From Streptomyces sp. HSG2 (GTDB lineage: Bacteria > Actinomycetota > Actinomycetes > Streptomycetales > Streptomycetaceae), in contig NZ_CP066801.1 of the NCBI RefSeq assembly GCF_016598575.1, positions 4,154,001-4,218,000 of the forward strand: 64,000 nucleotides of DNA, given 5' to 3'. The position numbers and the translations under genes are program-made. Below the pieces are notes generated by a model, which saw only the letters and a program-made list of their open reading frames with translations, was not told the DNA's origin and made no database searches. How positions within the stretch are numbered: the first letter of the stretch is position 1; each line of letters opens with the position of its first letter. Shown here one piece after another: positions 16,359-25,014 of the stretch.

Positions 16359-19300
16359 GTGTCCAAAGCGCCGTTCACGCACCTGCACGTCCACACCCAG
16401 TACTCCCTGCTGGACGGCGCCGCGCGGCTGAAGGACATGTTCGACGCGTGCGGCGAGATGGGCATGACCCACATCGCCATGTCCGATCACGGAAACCTGC
16501 ACGGCGCGTACGACTTCTTCCACTCCGCCCGAAAGGCCGGCATCACCCCGATCATCGGGATCGAGGCGTACGTGGCCCCCGAGTCCCGCCGCACCAAACG
16601 CAAGATCCAGTGGGGCCAGCCGCACCAGAAGCGGGACGACGTCTCCGGTTCCGGTGGCTACACCCACAAGACGATGTGGGCGGTCGACCGCACGGGGCTG
16701 CACAACCTCTTCCGACTGTCGTCGGACGCCTATGCCGAGGGCTGGCTGCAAAAGTGGCCCCGGATGGACAAGGAGACCATCTCCCGGTGGTCCGAGGGCA
16801 TCGTGGCCTCCACCGGCTGCCCCTCGGGCGAGGTACAGACGCGGCTGCGCCTGGGTCACTTCGACGAGGCGCTGCGCGCGGCGGCCGACTACCGCGACAT
16901 CTTCGGCAAGGACCGCTACTTCCTGGAGTTGATGGACCACGGCATCGACATCGAGCGTCGCGTCCGCGACGGTCTGCTGGAGATCGGCCGGAAGCTCGGC
17001 ATCCCCCCGCTGGTCACCAACGACTCGCACTACACCTACGCGCACGAGGCCACCGCCCACGACGCCCTGTTGTGCATCCAGACCGGCAAGAACCTCTCCG
17101 ACCCGGACCGCTTCAAGTTCGACGGCACCGGCTACTACCTGAAGTCGACGGAGGAGATGTACGCCATCGACTCCTCCGACGCCTGGCAGGAGGGCTGCGC
17201 CAACACCCGGCTGGTCGCCGACATGGTCGACATCACCGGGATGTTCGAGAAGCGCGACCTGATGCCGAGGTTCGACATCCCCGAGGGCTACACCGAGGTC
17301 ACCTGGTTCCAGGAGGAGGTCCGGCGTGGCATGGAGCGGCGCTTCGCGGGCGGAGTGCCCGACGATCGTCGCAGGCAGGCCGAGTACGAGATGGACGTCA
17401 TCATCCAGATGGGGTTCCCGGGCTACTTCCTGGTGGTCGCCGACTTCATCATGTGGGCCAAGAAGAACGGCATCGCCGTCGGGCCCGGGCGAGGCTCCGC
17501 GGCCGGTTCGATCGTGGCGTACGCACTCGGCATCACCGACCTCGACCCGATCCCGCACGGGCTGATCTTCGAGCGGTTCCTCAACCCGGAGCGCGTCTCG
17601 ATGCCCGACGTCGACATCGACTTCGACGAGCGCCGGCGCGTCGAGGTCATCCGCTACGTGACCGAGAAGTACGGCGCCGACAAGGTCGCCATGATCGGCA
17701 CCTACGGCACCATCAAGGCGAAGAACGCGATCAAGGACTCCGCGCGGGTGCTGGGCTACCCGTACGCGATGGGCGACCGCATCACCAAGGCGATGCCCGC
17801 CGACGTCCTCGGCAAGGGCATCAACCTCGACGGCATCACCAACCCCGAGCACCCCCGGTACTCGGAGGCGGGCGAGGTCCGGTCGATGTACGAGAACGAA
17901 CCGGACGTGAAGAAGGTCATCGACACCGCCAAGGGCGTCGAGGGCCTGGTTCGGCAGATGGGCGTGCACGCCGCCGGCGTCATCATGTCCAGCGAGACCA
18001 TCACCGAGCACGTACCGGTCTGGGTGAGGCACACCGACAACGTCACCATCACCCAGTGGGACTACCCGAGCTGCGAGTCGCTCGGCCTGCTGAAGATGGA
18101 CTTCCTGGGCCTGCGCAACCTCACGATCATGGACGACGCCGTGAAGATGGTGAAGTCCAACAAGGGGATCGACATCGATCTCCTCGGCCTCCCCCTCGAC
18201 GACCCCAAGACCTTCGAGCTGCTCCAGCGCGGCGACACCCTGGGCGTCTTCCAGTTCGACGGCGGCCCGATGCGCTCCCTGCTGCGCATGATGAAGCCAG
18301 ACAACTTCGAGGACATCTCCGCCGTCTCGGCCCTCTACCGGCCGGGTCCCATGGGCATGAACTCGCACATCAACTACGCCCTGCGCAAGAACGGTCAGCA
18401 GGAGATCACGCCGATCCACAAGGAGTTGGAGGAGCCGCTCACCGAGGTCCTGGACGTCACCTACGGCCTGATCGTCTATCAGGAACAGGTGCAGAAGGCC
18501 GCACAGATCGTCGCCGGGTACTCGCTCGGAGAGGCCGACATCCTCCGGCGCGTCATGGGCAAGAAGAAGCCCGAGGAACTGGAGAAGAACTTCGTCATCT
18601 TCCAGGGTGGCGCCCGGAAGAACGGCTACAGCGACGAGGCGATCCAGGCGCTTTGGGACGTGCTGGTCCCCTTCGCCGGATACGCCTTCAACAAGGCGCA
18701 CTCGGCCGCCTACGGCCTCGTCTCGTACTGGACGGCCTACCTCAAGGCCAACCACCCCGCCGAGTACATGGCCGCGCTCCTCACCTCGGTCAAGGACGAC
18801 AAGGACAAGTCGGCCGTCTATCTCAACGAGTGTCGTCGCATGGGCATTCGGGTGCTTCCTCCCAACGTCAACGAGTCCATGGCGAACTTCGCCGCCCAGG
18901 GCGACGACGTCATCCTCTTCGGCCTGTCCGCCGTGCGCAACGTCGGCACCAACGTCGTGGAGGCGATCATCCGGAGCCGCAAGGCCAAGGGGAAGTACGG
19001 CTCTTTCCCCGACTATCTGGACAAGGTGGAGGCGGTCGTCTGCAACAAGCGCACGACCGAGTCACTGATCAAGGCGGGCGCCTTCGACGAGATGGGTCAC
19101 ACCCGCAAGGGCCTCACCGCCCAGTACGAACCCATGATCGACAATGTCGTCGCGGTCAAACGCAAGGAGGCCGAAGGGCAGTTCGACCTCTTCGGCGGCA
19201 TGGGTGACGACGACGGCGACGGCGAACCGGGCTTCGGCATGGACGTCCGCTTCACCGACGAGGAGTGGGACAAGACCTACCTCCTCGCCCAGGAGCGGGA

Positions 19301-19901
19301 GATGCTCGGACTCTACGTCTCCGACCATCCGCTGTTCGGGCTGGAGCACGTCCTGTCGGACAAGGCCGACGCCGGCATCTCCCAACTCACCGGAGGGGAC
19401 TTCGGCGACGGCGCGGTCGTCACCATCGGGGGCATCATCTCGGGCCTTCAGCGCAAGATGACCAAGCAGGGGAACGCCTGGGCCATCGCGACCGTCGAGG
19501 ACCTGGCCGGGTCCATCGAGTGCATGTTCTTCCCCGCGACCTACCAACTGGTCTCCACGCAACTCGTCGAGGACGCGGTGGTCTTCGTCAAGGGTCGGTT
19601 GGACAAGCGGGAGGACGTGCCGCGGCTGGTCGCGATGGAGCTGATGATCCCCGACCTCTCGCACGCCGGGACCAACGCGCCGGTCGTGCTGACCATCCCG
19701 GCGACCCGGGTCACTCCGCCCCTGGTGAGCCGCCTCGGCGAGATCCTCGGTCACCATCGGGGCGACAGCGAGGTGCGCATCCGGCTCCAGGGGCCGACGA
19801 GGACGACCGTGCTCCGACTCGACCGCCACCGGGTGAAACCCGACCCCGCGCTCTTCGGCGACCTCAAGGTCCTGCTCGGGCCGTCCTGCCTGACCGGCTG
19901 A
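16359..19901 (+). CDS. dnaE: DNA polymerase III alpha subunit (DnaE1)
   Basis: 1180 aa, full length for the replicative actinobacterial DnaE. The PHP domain starts at once (FTHLHVHTQYSLLDG). Catalytic carboxylates lie in MPDVDIDFDERRR (about residues 413-425) and MDFLGLRNL (about 581). The fingers/beta-binding region has KKKPEELEKNF and AYGLVSYWTAYLKANHP; the C-terminal OB fold starts near VVTIGGIISGLQRKMT. Start GTG at 16359 with GGAGG upstream; a TAGACT -10-like box is near 16288. A strong terminator follows. The other Streptomyces dnaE paralog, with the imuA/imuB cassette, is not here. Confidence 0.97.
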   Translation: MSKAPFTHLHVHTQYSLLDGAARLKDMFDACGEMGMTHIAMSDHGNLHGAYDFFHSARKAGITPIIGIEAYVAPESRRTKRKIQWGQPHQKRDDVSGSGGYTHKTMWAVDRTGLHNLFRLSSDAYAEGWLQKWPRMDKETISRWSEGIVASTGCPSGEVQTRLRLGHFDEALRAAADYRDIFGKDRYFLELMDHGIDIERRVRDGLLEIGRKLGIPPLVTNDSHYTYAHEATAHDALLCIQTGKNLSDPDRFKFDGTGYYLKSTEEMYAIDSSDAWQEGCANTRLVADMVDITGMFEKRDLMPRFDIPEGYTEVTWFQEEVRRGMERRFAGGVPDDRRRQAEYEMDVIIQMGFPGYFLVVADFIMWAKKNGIAVGPGRGSAAGSIVAYALGITDLDPIPHGLIFERFLNPERVSMPDVDIDFDERRRVEVIRYVTEKYGADKVAMIGTYGTIKAKNAIKDSARVLGYPYAMGDRITKAMPADVLGKGINLDGITNPEHPRYSEAGEVRSMYENEPDVKKVIDTAKGVEGLVRQMGVHAAGVIMSSETITEHVPVWVRHTDNVTITQWDYPSCESLGLLKMDFLGLRNLTIMDDAVKMVKSNKGIDIDLLGLPLDDPKTFELLQRGDTLGVFQFDGGPMRSLLRMMKPDNFEDISAVSALYRPGPMGMNSHINYALRKNGQQEITPIHKELEEPLTEVLDVTYGLIVYQEQVQKAAQIVAGYSLGEADILRRVMGKKKPEELEKNFVIFQGGARKNGYSDEAIQALWDVLVPFAGYAFNKAHSAAYGLVSYWTAYLKANHPAEYMAALLTSVKDDKDKSAVYLNECRRMGIRVLPPNVNESMANFAAQGDDVILFGLSAVRNVGTNVVEAIIRSRKAKGKYGSFPDYLDKVEAVVCNKRTTESLIKAGAFDEMGHTRKGLTAQYEPMIDNVVAVKRKEAEGQFDLFGGMGDDDGDGEPGFGMDVRFTDEEWDKTYLLAQEREMLGLYVSDHPLFGLEHVLSDKADAGISQLTGGDFGDGAVVTIGGIISGLQRKMTKQGNAWAIATVEDLAGSIECMFFPATYQLVSTQLVEDAVVFVKGRLDKREDVPRLVAMELMIPDLSHAGTNAPVVLTIPATRVTPPLVSRLGEILGHHRGDSEVRIRLQGPTRTTVLRLDRHRVKPDPALFGDLKVLLGPSCLTG

Positions 19902-19908
19902 CGCCGGC

Positions 19909-19938
19909 GGGGGCGCGCCCGGTCTCGGGCGCGCCCCC
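19909..19938. terminator. Hairpin terminator after dnaE
   Basis: Perfect 12-bp inverted repeat (GGGGGCGCGCCC, 19909-19920) with a 6-nt loop and second arm 19927-19938. It starts 7 nt after the dnaE stop and also serves the convergent small gene. Confidence 0.8.
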
Positions 19939-19966
19939 GTCTCGCGCAATGACCGCCCGGTGTGTC

Positions 19967-20137
19967 TCAGTTGTGGCCGAAGCGCTTCTGGCGCTTCCCT
20001 CGCGGAGCGGACTCGCCGGGTATGAGGGCGGCGGCCTGGGCATCCGGCTCGGGGGACTCCCCGGCCGACGGGCGTGCCGAGGGAGAGGTGCGCTCGGCCT
20101 GCGGTCGCTTGCGATCGCGGTTCTTGTTCTTGGCCAT
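19967..20137 (-). CDS. Small basic protein of unknown function
   Basis: 56 aa: Lys/Arg-rich N-terminus MAKNKNRDRKRP, an Ala/Pro/Ser/Glu middle and a basic C-terminus ending GKRQKRFGHN. No membrane segment, no Cys. The frame is supported by a good RBS (GGGAGGC, 10 nt upstream of ATG), by lying between a divergent promoter region and the dnaE terminator, and by clustered basic residues at both ends, which suggest an RNA- or DNA-binding or ribosome-associated peptide. Small MAKNKNR-type proteins are, from memory, widespread in Streptomyces genomes. Function not known. Confidence 0.65.
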   Translation of the reverse strand: MAKNKNRDRKRPQAERTSPSARPSAGESPEPDAQAAALIPGESAPRGKRQKRFGHN

Positions 20138-20361
20138 GGTGATCTGCCTCCCGGAGGGGTCTGGGGACCAGGACCGGGATCAGATTCACACAACCGAACA
20201 AAGAACGCATGTCGGACAATTACGGTACGTGAGGGGGGTTCCAGGGGGTGCCGCGAGCCGGTTCGCCACGCCGAAGATCGAGTTCGGGCCGCTAACCCCC
20301 TTGCGGTCGGGCAGACTCGAGGGAAGCCCGAAGCAAACCTCCCGGAAAGAGGGTGGACCGC

Positions 20362-21567
20362 GTGGACCGCTGCATCGTCCTGGTGGACGCCGGGTATCTG
20401 CTGGGGGCCGCCGCCAGTCTCCTCGCCGGCGAGCCCTCGCGGTCCCGCATCCTGGTGGACCACGCGGCGCTGATCCAGGGTCTCCGCGAGCGCGCCCGGG
20501 CCGAGACCGGGCAGCACTTGCTTCGCATCTATTGGTTCGACGGCGCCCCCGACCGCGTGCCGCAACCGGAGCACCGCCGCCTGAGGGTGATGCCCCGGGT
20601 CACCGTGCGCCTGGGTGCGCTCACCCGAAGCGACGGCCGGTGGGCGCAGAAGGGCGTCGACGCCGCCATGCACGCGGAGTTGACGGAGCTGGCCCGCAAC
20701 CGGGCCTGCTCGGACATCGTGCTGGTCACCGGCGACGGCGACCTCCTGCCAGGCATGATGGCCGCCAAGGAACACGGGGTGGCCGTCCATCTGTGGGCCG
20801 TGCAGGCCGCGGATGGCGACTACAACCAGTCCGAGGACCTCGTGGCCGAGGCCGACGAACGGCGGGTCCTGGACCGGGACTGGATCACACGCGCCGTTCG
20901 CGCCCGGGAACACGCCGGTACCGGCGCGCCGTCGTCGGTACCGAGACCGGAGATCGCCGCCATCCTCTCCGCTCCGCTCCCCGAGTCCGCGCCCACCGGC
21001 GAGCGCGCCGGACAGGCCCGGTCCGACACTTCCGCCGGGGCCGACCGCGACGGCGCCGAGGATCGCGGGCCGACCACTCGGGGCGTCCCCACCCCCAAGG
21101 ACCTGGCCGCCCTGCGGGGACCGGGCAGCCCGTCGCCGGCCCAGCCGGCGACGGCCACCCTGCGCTGGTCCTCCGACCGGGGCTGGGTGGACCGGCCCGC
21201 GTCCGAGCCCGCCGAGGCCGGTGGCATGCCCACGCTGGCCCAACTCACCACCGCCGAGCAGCGCTGGGCGGACCGCGAGGAGGACATCACCACCGTCGGC
21301 GGCGACCCCTACGAGGTGGGGCAGGTCTTCGCCCGCCGCTGGGTGGCGCGGCTGGCCGACGAGGGGCAGTTGCGGAGGCTCTCGGCGATGTATCCGCGCG
21401 TCCCGCACCGCATCGACGGGGAGCTGCTGCGCTACGCCGCCCGGTTCGGGCTGCTGGCCCACAAGGACGACCAGATCGACGAGCACGACCGGTACGCGAT
21501 CCGTGCCGGCTTCTGGCGGGAGATGGGTGTTCCGGCGGCCTCGGAGCAGAGTTCCGAGGCCGAGTGA
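20362..21567 (+). CDS. NYN-domain (PIN-like) RNase with long C-terminal region
   Basis: 401 aa. The N-terminal NYN domain (about 1-170) has the acidic catalytic positions: CIVLVDAGYLLG at the start, KGVDAAMHAEL in the middle and VLVTGDGDLLPGM, as in LabA/NYN nucleases. Residues about 185-290 are low-complexity and Pro/Ala/Arg-rich. The C-terminal about 110 residues (PYEVGQVFARRWVARLADEG, then RYAARFGLLAHKDDQID) form a helical domain I cannot name. Likely a metal-dependent ribonuclease acting on RNA bound by the C-terminal part. Start GTG at 20362 lies about 9 nt after AAGAGGG; a GTG at 20353 is an in-frame alternative but too close to that RBS. Divergent from the small basic protein. Confidence 0.85.
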   Translation: MDRCIVLVDAGYLLGAAASLLAGEPSRSRILVDHAALIQGLRERARAETGQHLLRIYWFDGAPDRVPQPEHRRLRVMPRVTVRLGALTRSDGRWAQKGVDAAMHAELTELARNRACSDIVLVTGDGDLLPGMMAAKEHGVAVHLWAVQAADGDYNQSEDLVAEADERRVLDRDWITRAVRAREHAGTGAPSSVPRPEIAAILSAPLPESAPTGERAGQARSDTSAGADRDGAEDRGPTTRGVPTPKDLAALRGPGSPSPAQPATATLRWSSDRGWVDRPASEPAEAGGMPTLAQLTTAEQRWADREEDITTVGGDPYEVGQVFARRWVARLADEGQLRRLSAMYPRVPHRIDGELLRYAARFGLLAHKDDQIDEHDRYAIRAGFWREMGVPAASEQSSEAE

Positions 21568-21599
21568 CCCGCCCTGACGGCGGACCCGCCGGGCGTCAC
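21564..21599. terminator. Possible hairpin at the end of the NYN gene
   Basis: Stem GTGAC...GCCC / GGGC-GTCAC (21564-21599) with a 2-nt bulge and an inner GGCGG/CCGCC stem. It overlaps the stop codon. Moderate stem, so low confidence. Confidence 0.35.
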
Positions 21600-21628
21600 C
21601 CGAGAGCGGCCCTCGGCCGCCGACCCCG

Positions 21629-21634
21629 TACTCT
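21629..21634 (+). promoter_or_regulatory. -10-like TACTCT before the ABC ATPase gene
   Basis: TACTCT ends 8 nt before the GTG at 21643; no Shine-Dalgarno is present. Consistent with a leaderless or near-leaderless mRNA. Confidence 0.35.
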
Positions 21635-21642
21635 CGTCCCTT

Positions 21643-22662
21643 GTGGATACGCGTGCGGCAGGAACGAACCGACCCGGTGACGAGGTCGTGTGCGCCGTTC
21701 GCGGGCTGACCAAGACCCATCCCGCGGTGCGAGGACGGCGCGGCAGACCGGCCGTGCCCGCCGTGCGGGCCACGGACGGGGTGACCCTCGACGTCCGGCG
21801 TGGTGAGATCTTCGGGCTGCTCGGTCCGAACGGCGCCGGAAAGTCCACCCTGGTGCGCCAGTTGACCGGACTCATGCGACCCGACGGCGGCACGGTCGAG
21901 ATCCTCGGCCACGACATCGTCCGTCACCCCGAGCGGGCCTCCCGCGTCCTGGCCTATCTCGGTCAGGAGTCCACCGCGCTGGACGAGCTGACCGTGTCCC
22001 TCGCCGCGGAGACCACCGCCCGGCTTCGGGGAATGGGCGCCCGCGAGGCACGCGCCGAGCGGGACGCCGTGCTGGGAGAACTGGGCCTGGAACCGATCGC
22101 CGGGCGCCCCCTGAACCGGCTCTCCGGCGGGCAGCGCCGGCTCGCCTGCGTGGCGGCGGCCTTGGTCGGAGAACGCTCCCTGCTGGTCCTGGACGAGCCG
22201 ACGACCGGCATGGACCCGGTGGCGCGACGAGCGGTCTGGGCCGCCGTCGACCGCCGCCGCGCGGAACGCGGGACGACGGTGTTGCTGGTCACCCACAACG
22301 TCGTCGAGGCCGAGACGGTGCTCGACCGGGTCGCCGTCCTCGACCGGGGTCGGGTGATCGCCTGCGACAGCCCGACCGGGCTCAAGGAACGGGTGGCCGG
22401 AGAGGTACGGGTCGACCTGGTCTGGCGCGAGACCGCCCCGGGACACGTCCCCGAGGTCGCCGCGCTCCGCGACCGCGCCGTCGCGTCGGGGCGCCGCTGG
22501 ACGCTGCGGCTGGCCCCCGAGGAGGCCCGAGCGGTCGTCGCCACGGTCACCGGCGGCGCCGCCTTCGCCGCGCTGGACGACTTCACCCTGACCACCCCCA
22601 GCCTGGAGGACGTCTACCTCGCTCTGGGAGGAGCCGCCCGGCAGGGCCTGGTGAGGGCGTGA
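21643..22662 (+). CDS. ABC exporter ATP-binding protein
   Basis: 339 aa. DrrA/CcmA-type ATPase: Walker A LLGPNGAGKST, signature LNRLSGGQRRLA, Walker B LLVLDEPTTGMDP and the H-loop VTHN. The N-terminus has a basic stretch (VRGRRGRPAVPAVRAT) inserted before the Walker domain. The C-terminal about 90 residues (VRVDLVWRETAPGHVPEV onward) are the DUF4162-like tail common in two-component exporters of drugs or polyketides. It pairs with the permease at 22880. Substrate unknown; these exporters carry antibiotics, lipids or peptides. Confidence 0.9.
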   Translation: MDTRAAGTNRPGDEVVCAVRGLTKTHPAVRGRRGRPAVPAVRATDGVTLDVRRGEIFGLLGPNGAGKSTLVRQLTGLMRPDGGTVEILGHDIVRHPERASRVLAYLGQESTALDELTVSLAAETTARLRGMGAREARAERDAVLGELGLEPIAGRPLNRLSGGQRRLACVAAALVGERSLLVLDEPTTGMDPVARRAVWAAVDRRRAERGTTVLLVTHNVVEAETVLDRVAVLDRGRVIACDSPTGLKERVAGEVRVDLVWRETAPGHVPEVAALRDRAVASGRRWTLRLAPEEARAVVATVTGGAAFAALDDFTLTTPSLEDVYLALGGAARQGLVRA

Positions 22663-22879
22663 CCCGCCCCGCCGGTGGGGAACCGGGCACGCGTCGGGCC
22701 TCTCCGGGCCGCCGGGGGCGCGCCGTGCCGGTAGCGTGCTCCCGGGGGGCCGACGACGGCGCGCCTCGGCGGCGCCTCGCCGGTGCGTCGGGGCACACCG
22801 TCCCCCGTCCCCCGGGCGAGCCGGTCCTCGTGACCGGGTCAGGGCCGGCGATCGCCGCAGCGAAGAGGAGCAGCAGGAC

Positions 22880-23701
22880 GTGAGTGGCGCATCCGCCGAG
22901 ACCCTCCCGGGCGAGGTCCGTGACGCGGAGTCCCCGGTCCGCGAAGCGGCCGCGTTGGGCCCGCGCGCCCGGATGCTCCCCGCGCTGGCCGCCGTCTACC
23001 GGGCACAGTTGTCGCGTGCCCGGGTCGCGCGGATCCCCCTGCTCTTCGTCGCCACGTTCCAGTCGGTCGGGATCATGATCCTGATGCGGGGAGTGGTGGA
23101 CGGTGGCGAGGAGGCACGCGCCGTGGTCGCGGGGGCCTCGGTGCTCGTCGTGGCCTTCGTGGCGCTCAACCTGCTCGCCCAGTACTTCGGCCAGCTCCGG
23201 GCCGGCGGCGGCCTCGACCACTACGCCACGCTGCCGGTGCCGCCCGCCGCCGTGGTCCTGGGCGCCGCCGGCGCCTACGCCTCCTTCACGGTGCCCGGCA
23301 CCGTGGTGACGGCCGTGTTCGGGTGCGTGCTGTTCGGCCTGCCCCTCACCCACCTGTGGATCCTGGTGGCCGTGATCCCCCCCGCCGGCGCCGCGCTGGC
23401 CGGCCTCGGCGCGGCGTTGGGGCTGCTGGCCCCCCGTCCGGAGCTGGCCACGCTCCTGGGTCAGCTCGGCATGTCGGCCGCGCTGCTGCTCGGGGTGCTG
23501 CCGGCCGATCGGATGCCCGAGGTGGTGCGTCTCGCCCGCGACCTGCTCCCCTCGACCTACGGGGTGGAGGCCTTGGCCCGCACCTTCGCGCCGCGCCCCG
23601 ACTGGGCGCTGGTCGTGGGCGACCTCGCCGTGTGCGGGGCGGTCGGTGTGTTGTCGCTCGCCGTGGCCACCTGGGCGTACCGCCGGGCGGCCGTCCGATG
23701 A
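22880..23701 (+). CDS. ABC exporter permease (ABC-2 type)
   Basis: 273 aa, six membrane segments starting near RIPLLFVATFQSVGIMIL and including ASVLVVAFVALNLLAQYFG, ASFTVPGTVVTAVFGCVLFG, ILVAVIPPAGAALAGLGAAL and a last helix near VCGAVGVLSLAVATWAYRR. The fold is ABC-2 (DrrB-like), and the segment HYATLPVPPAAVVLG is typical of that family. The GTG at 22880 is preferred because GAGGAG lies about 9 nt upstream; the frame is open for 48 codons before it, but that stretch is Arg/Ala-rich with no membrane signal. 217 nt separate it from the ATPase gene. No regulator gene is adjacent. Confidence 0.85.
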   Translation: MSGASAETLPGEVRDAESPVREAAALGPRARMLPALAAVYRAQLSRARVARIPLLFVATFQSVGIMILMRGVVDGGEEARAVVAGASVLVVAFVALNLLAQYFGQLRAGGGLDHYATLPVPPAAVVLGAAGAYASFTVPGTVVTAVFGCVLFGLPLTHLWILVAVIPPAGAALAGLGAALGLLAPRPELATLLGQLGMSAALLLGVLPADRMPEVVRLARDLLPSTYGVEALARTFAPRPDWALVVGDLAVCGAVGVLSLAVATWAYRRAAVR

Positions 23702-23723
23702 CGCGCCCCATGCGAGGGCCTGG

Positions 23724-23729
23724 CACGAT
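23724..23729 (+). promoter_or_regulatory. -10-like CACGAT before the DUF2567 gene
   Basis: CACGAT ends 6 nt before the GTG at 23736, the same arrangement as at 10737 and 37007. Leaderless mRNA is likely. Confidence 0.4.
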
Positions 23730-23735
23730 GGCTGG

Positions 23736-24455
23736 GTGACCGCACCGCTGACGCCGCCGCCGCCGTCCCGCCCGCCCTCCCGGGAACACGCTCCGAGCCC
23801 CGAGCCCTTGGAGGAGAGGTCCGGCCCGGCGGAGGGCGAGGCCGGTGCCGGCGTCGCCCGGTACGGAGAACAGGACGGTCCGGGAATGAAGACCGAAGCG
23901 CGGGAGGCCGCCCTCACCGTGGTGGCCCTGGCCGTATCCGGGGTGCTGTTCGGCCTGCTGTGGTGGTGGCTGACCCCTCGGGTGCCGCTGATCGGCGAGC
24001 GGAACGACGGGAACTGGGTGGTCTACCTCAAGGACTCCGAGGGCGAGCAGTCGATCGCCGTCGACGGCACCTTCGCGCTGCTCGGCGTGGGCTTCGGCGT
24101 GTTGGCGGCGGTGATCCTCTTCGTGGTCAGGCGGCGTGGCGGACCGGCGCTCGTCGTGGCCCTCGGTCTGGGAACGCTGCTGGGGTCGCTCGTCGCGTGG
24201 CGGGTCGGGGTCTGGCTCGGGCCTCCGCAGGACGTGGTCGCCCACGCTCGGTCGGCGGGCGAGGGCGCGACCTTCCCCGCCCCGCTGAGACTGGGTGCCA
24301 AGGGGGCGTTGCTGGCCTGGCCGCTCGCGGCGCTCGCCGTGCATCTGGCCCTCACCGGGATGTTCGGTCCTCGGGATCCGGAGCAGGAGTCGGCCTTCCC
24401 CGAGCCGCCGCGGGAGGGGGAGGACTCCGAGGATCGTTCCCCGGGCGGACCGTGA
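23736..24455 (+). CDS. DUF2567-like membrane protein
   Basis: 239 aa. A Pro-rich N-terminus (TAPLTPPPPSRPPSREHA) is followed by about four membrane helices: EAALTVVALAVSGVLFGLLW, FALLGVGFGVLAAVILFVV, ALVVALGLGTLLGSLVAW and LLAWPLAALAVHLALTGM. An extracytoplasmic loop contains PRVPLIGERNDGNWVVYLKD between the first two. Length and topology fit the actinobacterial DUF2567 family; family assignment is from memory of its pattern, so moderate. Start GTG at 23736. 34 nt after the ABC permease, ending 12 nt from the convergent ybaK-type gene. Function unknown. Confidence 0.75.
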   Translation: MTAPLTPPPPSRPPSREHAPSPEPLEERSGPAEGEAGAGVARYGEQDGPGMKTEAREAALTVVALAVSGVLFGLLWWWLTPRVPLIGERNDGNWVVYLKDSEGEQSIAVDGTFALLGVGFGVLAAVILFVVRRRGGPALVVALGLGTLLGSLVAWRVGVWLGPPQDVVAHARSAGEGATFPAPLRLGAKGALLAWPLAALAVHLALTGMFGPRDPEQESAFPEPPREGEDSEDRSPGGP

Positions 24456-24467
24456 CCTCGGGCCGGG

Positions 24468-24968
24468 TCAGGAACGGCCGATCGGCGCCAGGACCGCGCC
24501 GGTGAGCGTGGCCAGGTCGGCCGGGGCCAGTTCCACCTCCAGCCCCCGACGGCCGGCCGACACGCAGATGGTGGGATGCGCGGGGGCGGAGTCGTCCAGC
24601 ACCGTCCGCAGGCGTCTGCGCTGCCCCAGTGGGGAGATGCCTCCCCTGACGTAGCCGGTGGTGCGTTCCGCGAGGACCGGATCGGCCATCGCGGCGCGTT
24701 TGCCGCCGACGGCCGAGGCGAGCGCCTTCATGTCCAGCTTGCCCGCCACCGGGACGACCGCCACGGTGAGCGTGCCGTCGATGTCCGCCACCAGGGTCTT
24801 GAACACCCGCTCCGCGGGGACGCCCAGCGCCTCGGCGGCCTCCTCGCCGTAGGACGCCCCGGCGGGGTCGTGGTCGTAGGCGTGCAGCGTGTACGCCACC
24901 CCCGCCGCCGTGAGCGCCGAGGTGGCCGGGGTGCCGCCCGGCCGTTGTCGCCTGGTGTTCCTCGCCAT
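24468..24968 (-). CDS. ybaK: YbaK-type Cys-tRNA(Pro)/aminoacyl-tRNA deacylase
   Basis: 166 aa. YbaK/EbsC family: hydrolyses mischarged Cys-tRNA(Pro) and so removes errors made by ProRS. Motifs: HAYDHDPAGASYGEEAAEAL, ERVFKTLVADIDG (family ...VFKTLV...), VAVVPVAGKLDMKALA, TGYVRGGISPLGQRR (conserved GGISP) and the C-terminal LEVELAPADL. Length matches the family (about 160). Start MARNTRRQRPGG at 24968. Convergent with the DUF2567 gene; the LON-domain gene lies 46 nt upstream on the same strand. Confidence 0.92.
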   Translation of the reverse strand: MARNTRRQRPGGTPATSALTAAGVAYTLHAYDHDPAGASYGEEAAEALGVPAERVFKTLVADIDGTLTVAVVPVAGKLDMKALASAVGGKRAAMADPVLAERTTGYVRGGISPLGQRRRLRTVLDDSAPAHPTICVSAGRRGLEVELAPADLATLTGAVLAPIGRS

Positions 24969-25014
24969 TCGGCGGCCTCCTCGCGGGACCCGGGTGCCGC
25001 CCGGGTGGTGTCGG

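Noticed and set aside
14838..18755. Very long minus-strand frame joining DUF2252 with the dnaE antisense strand
   Set aside because: Only the part to 16154 shows DUF2252 similarity and a real RBS; the rest is a shadow of dnaE.
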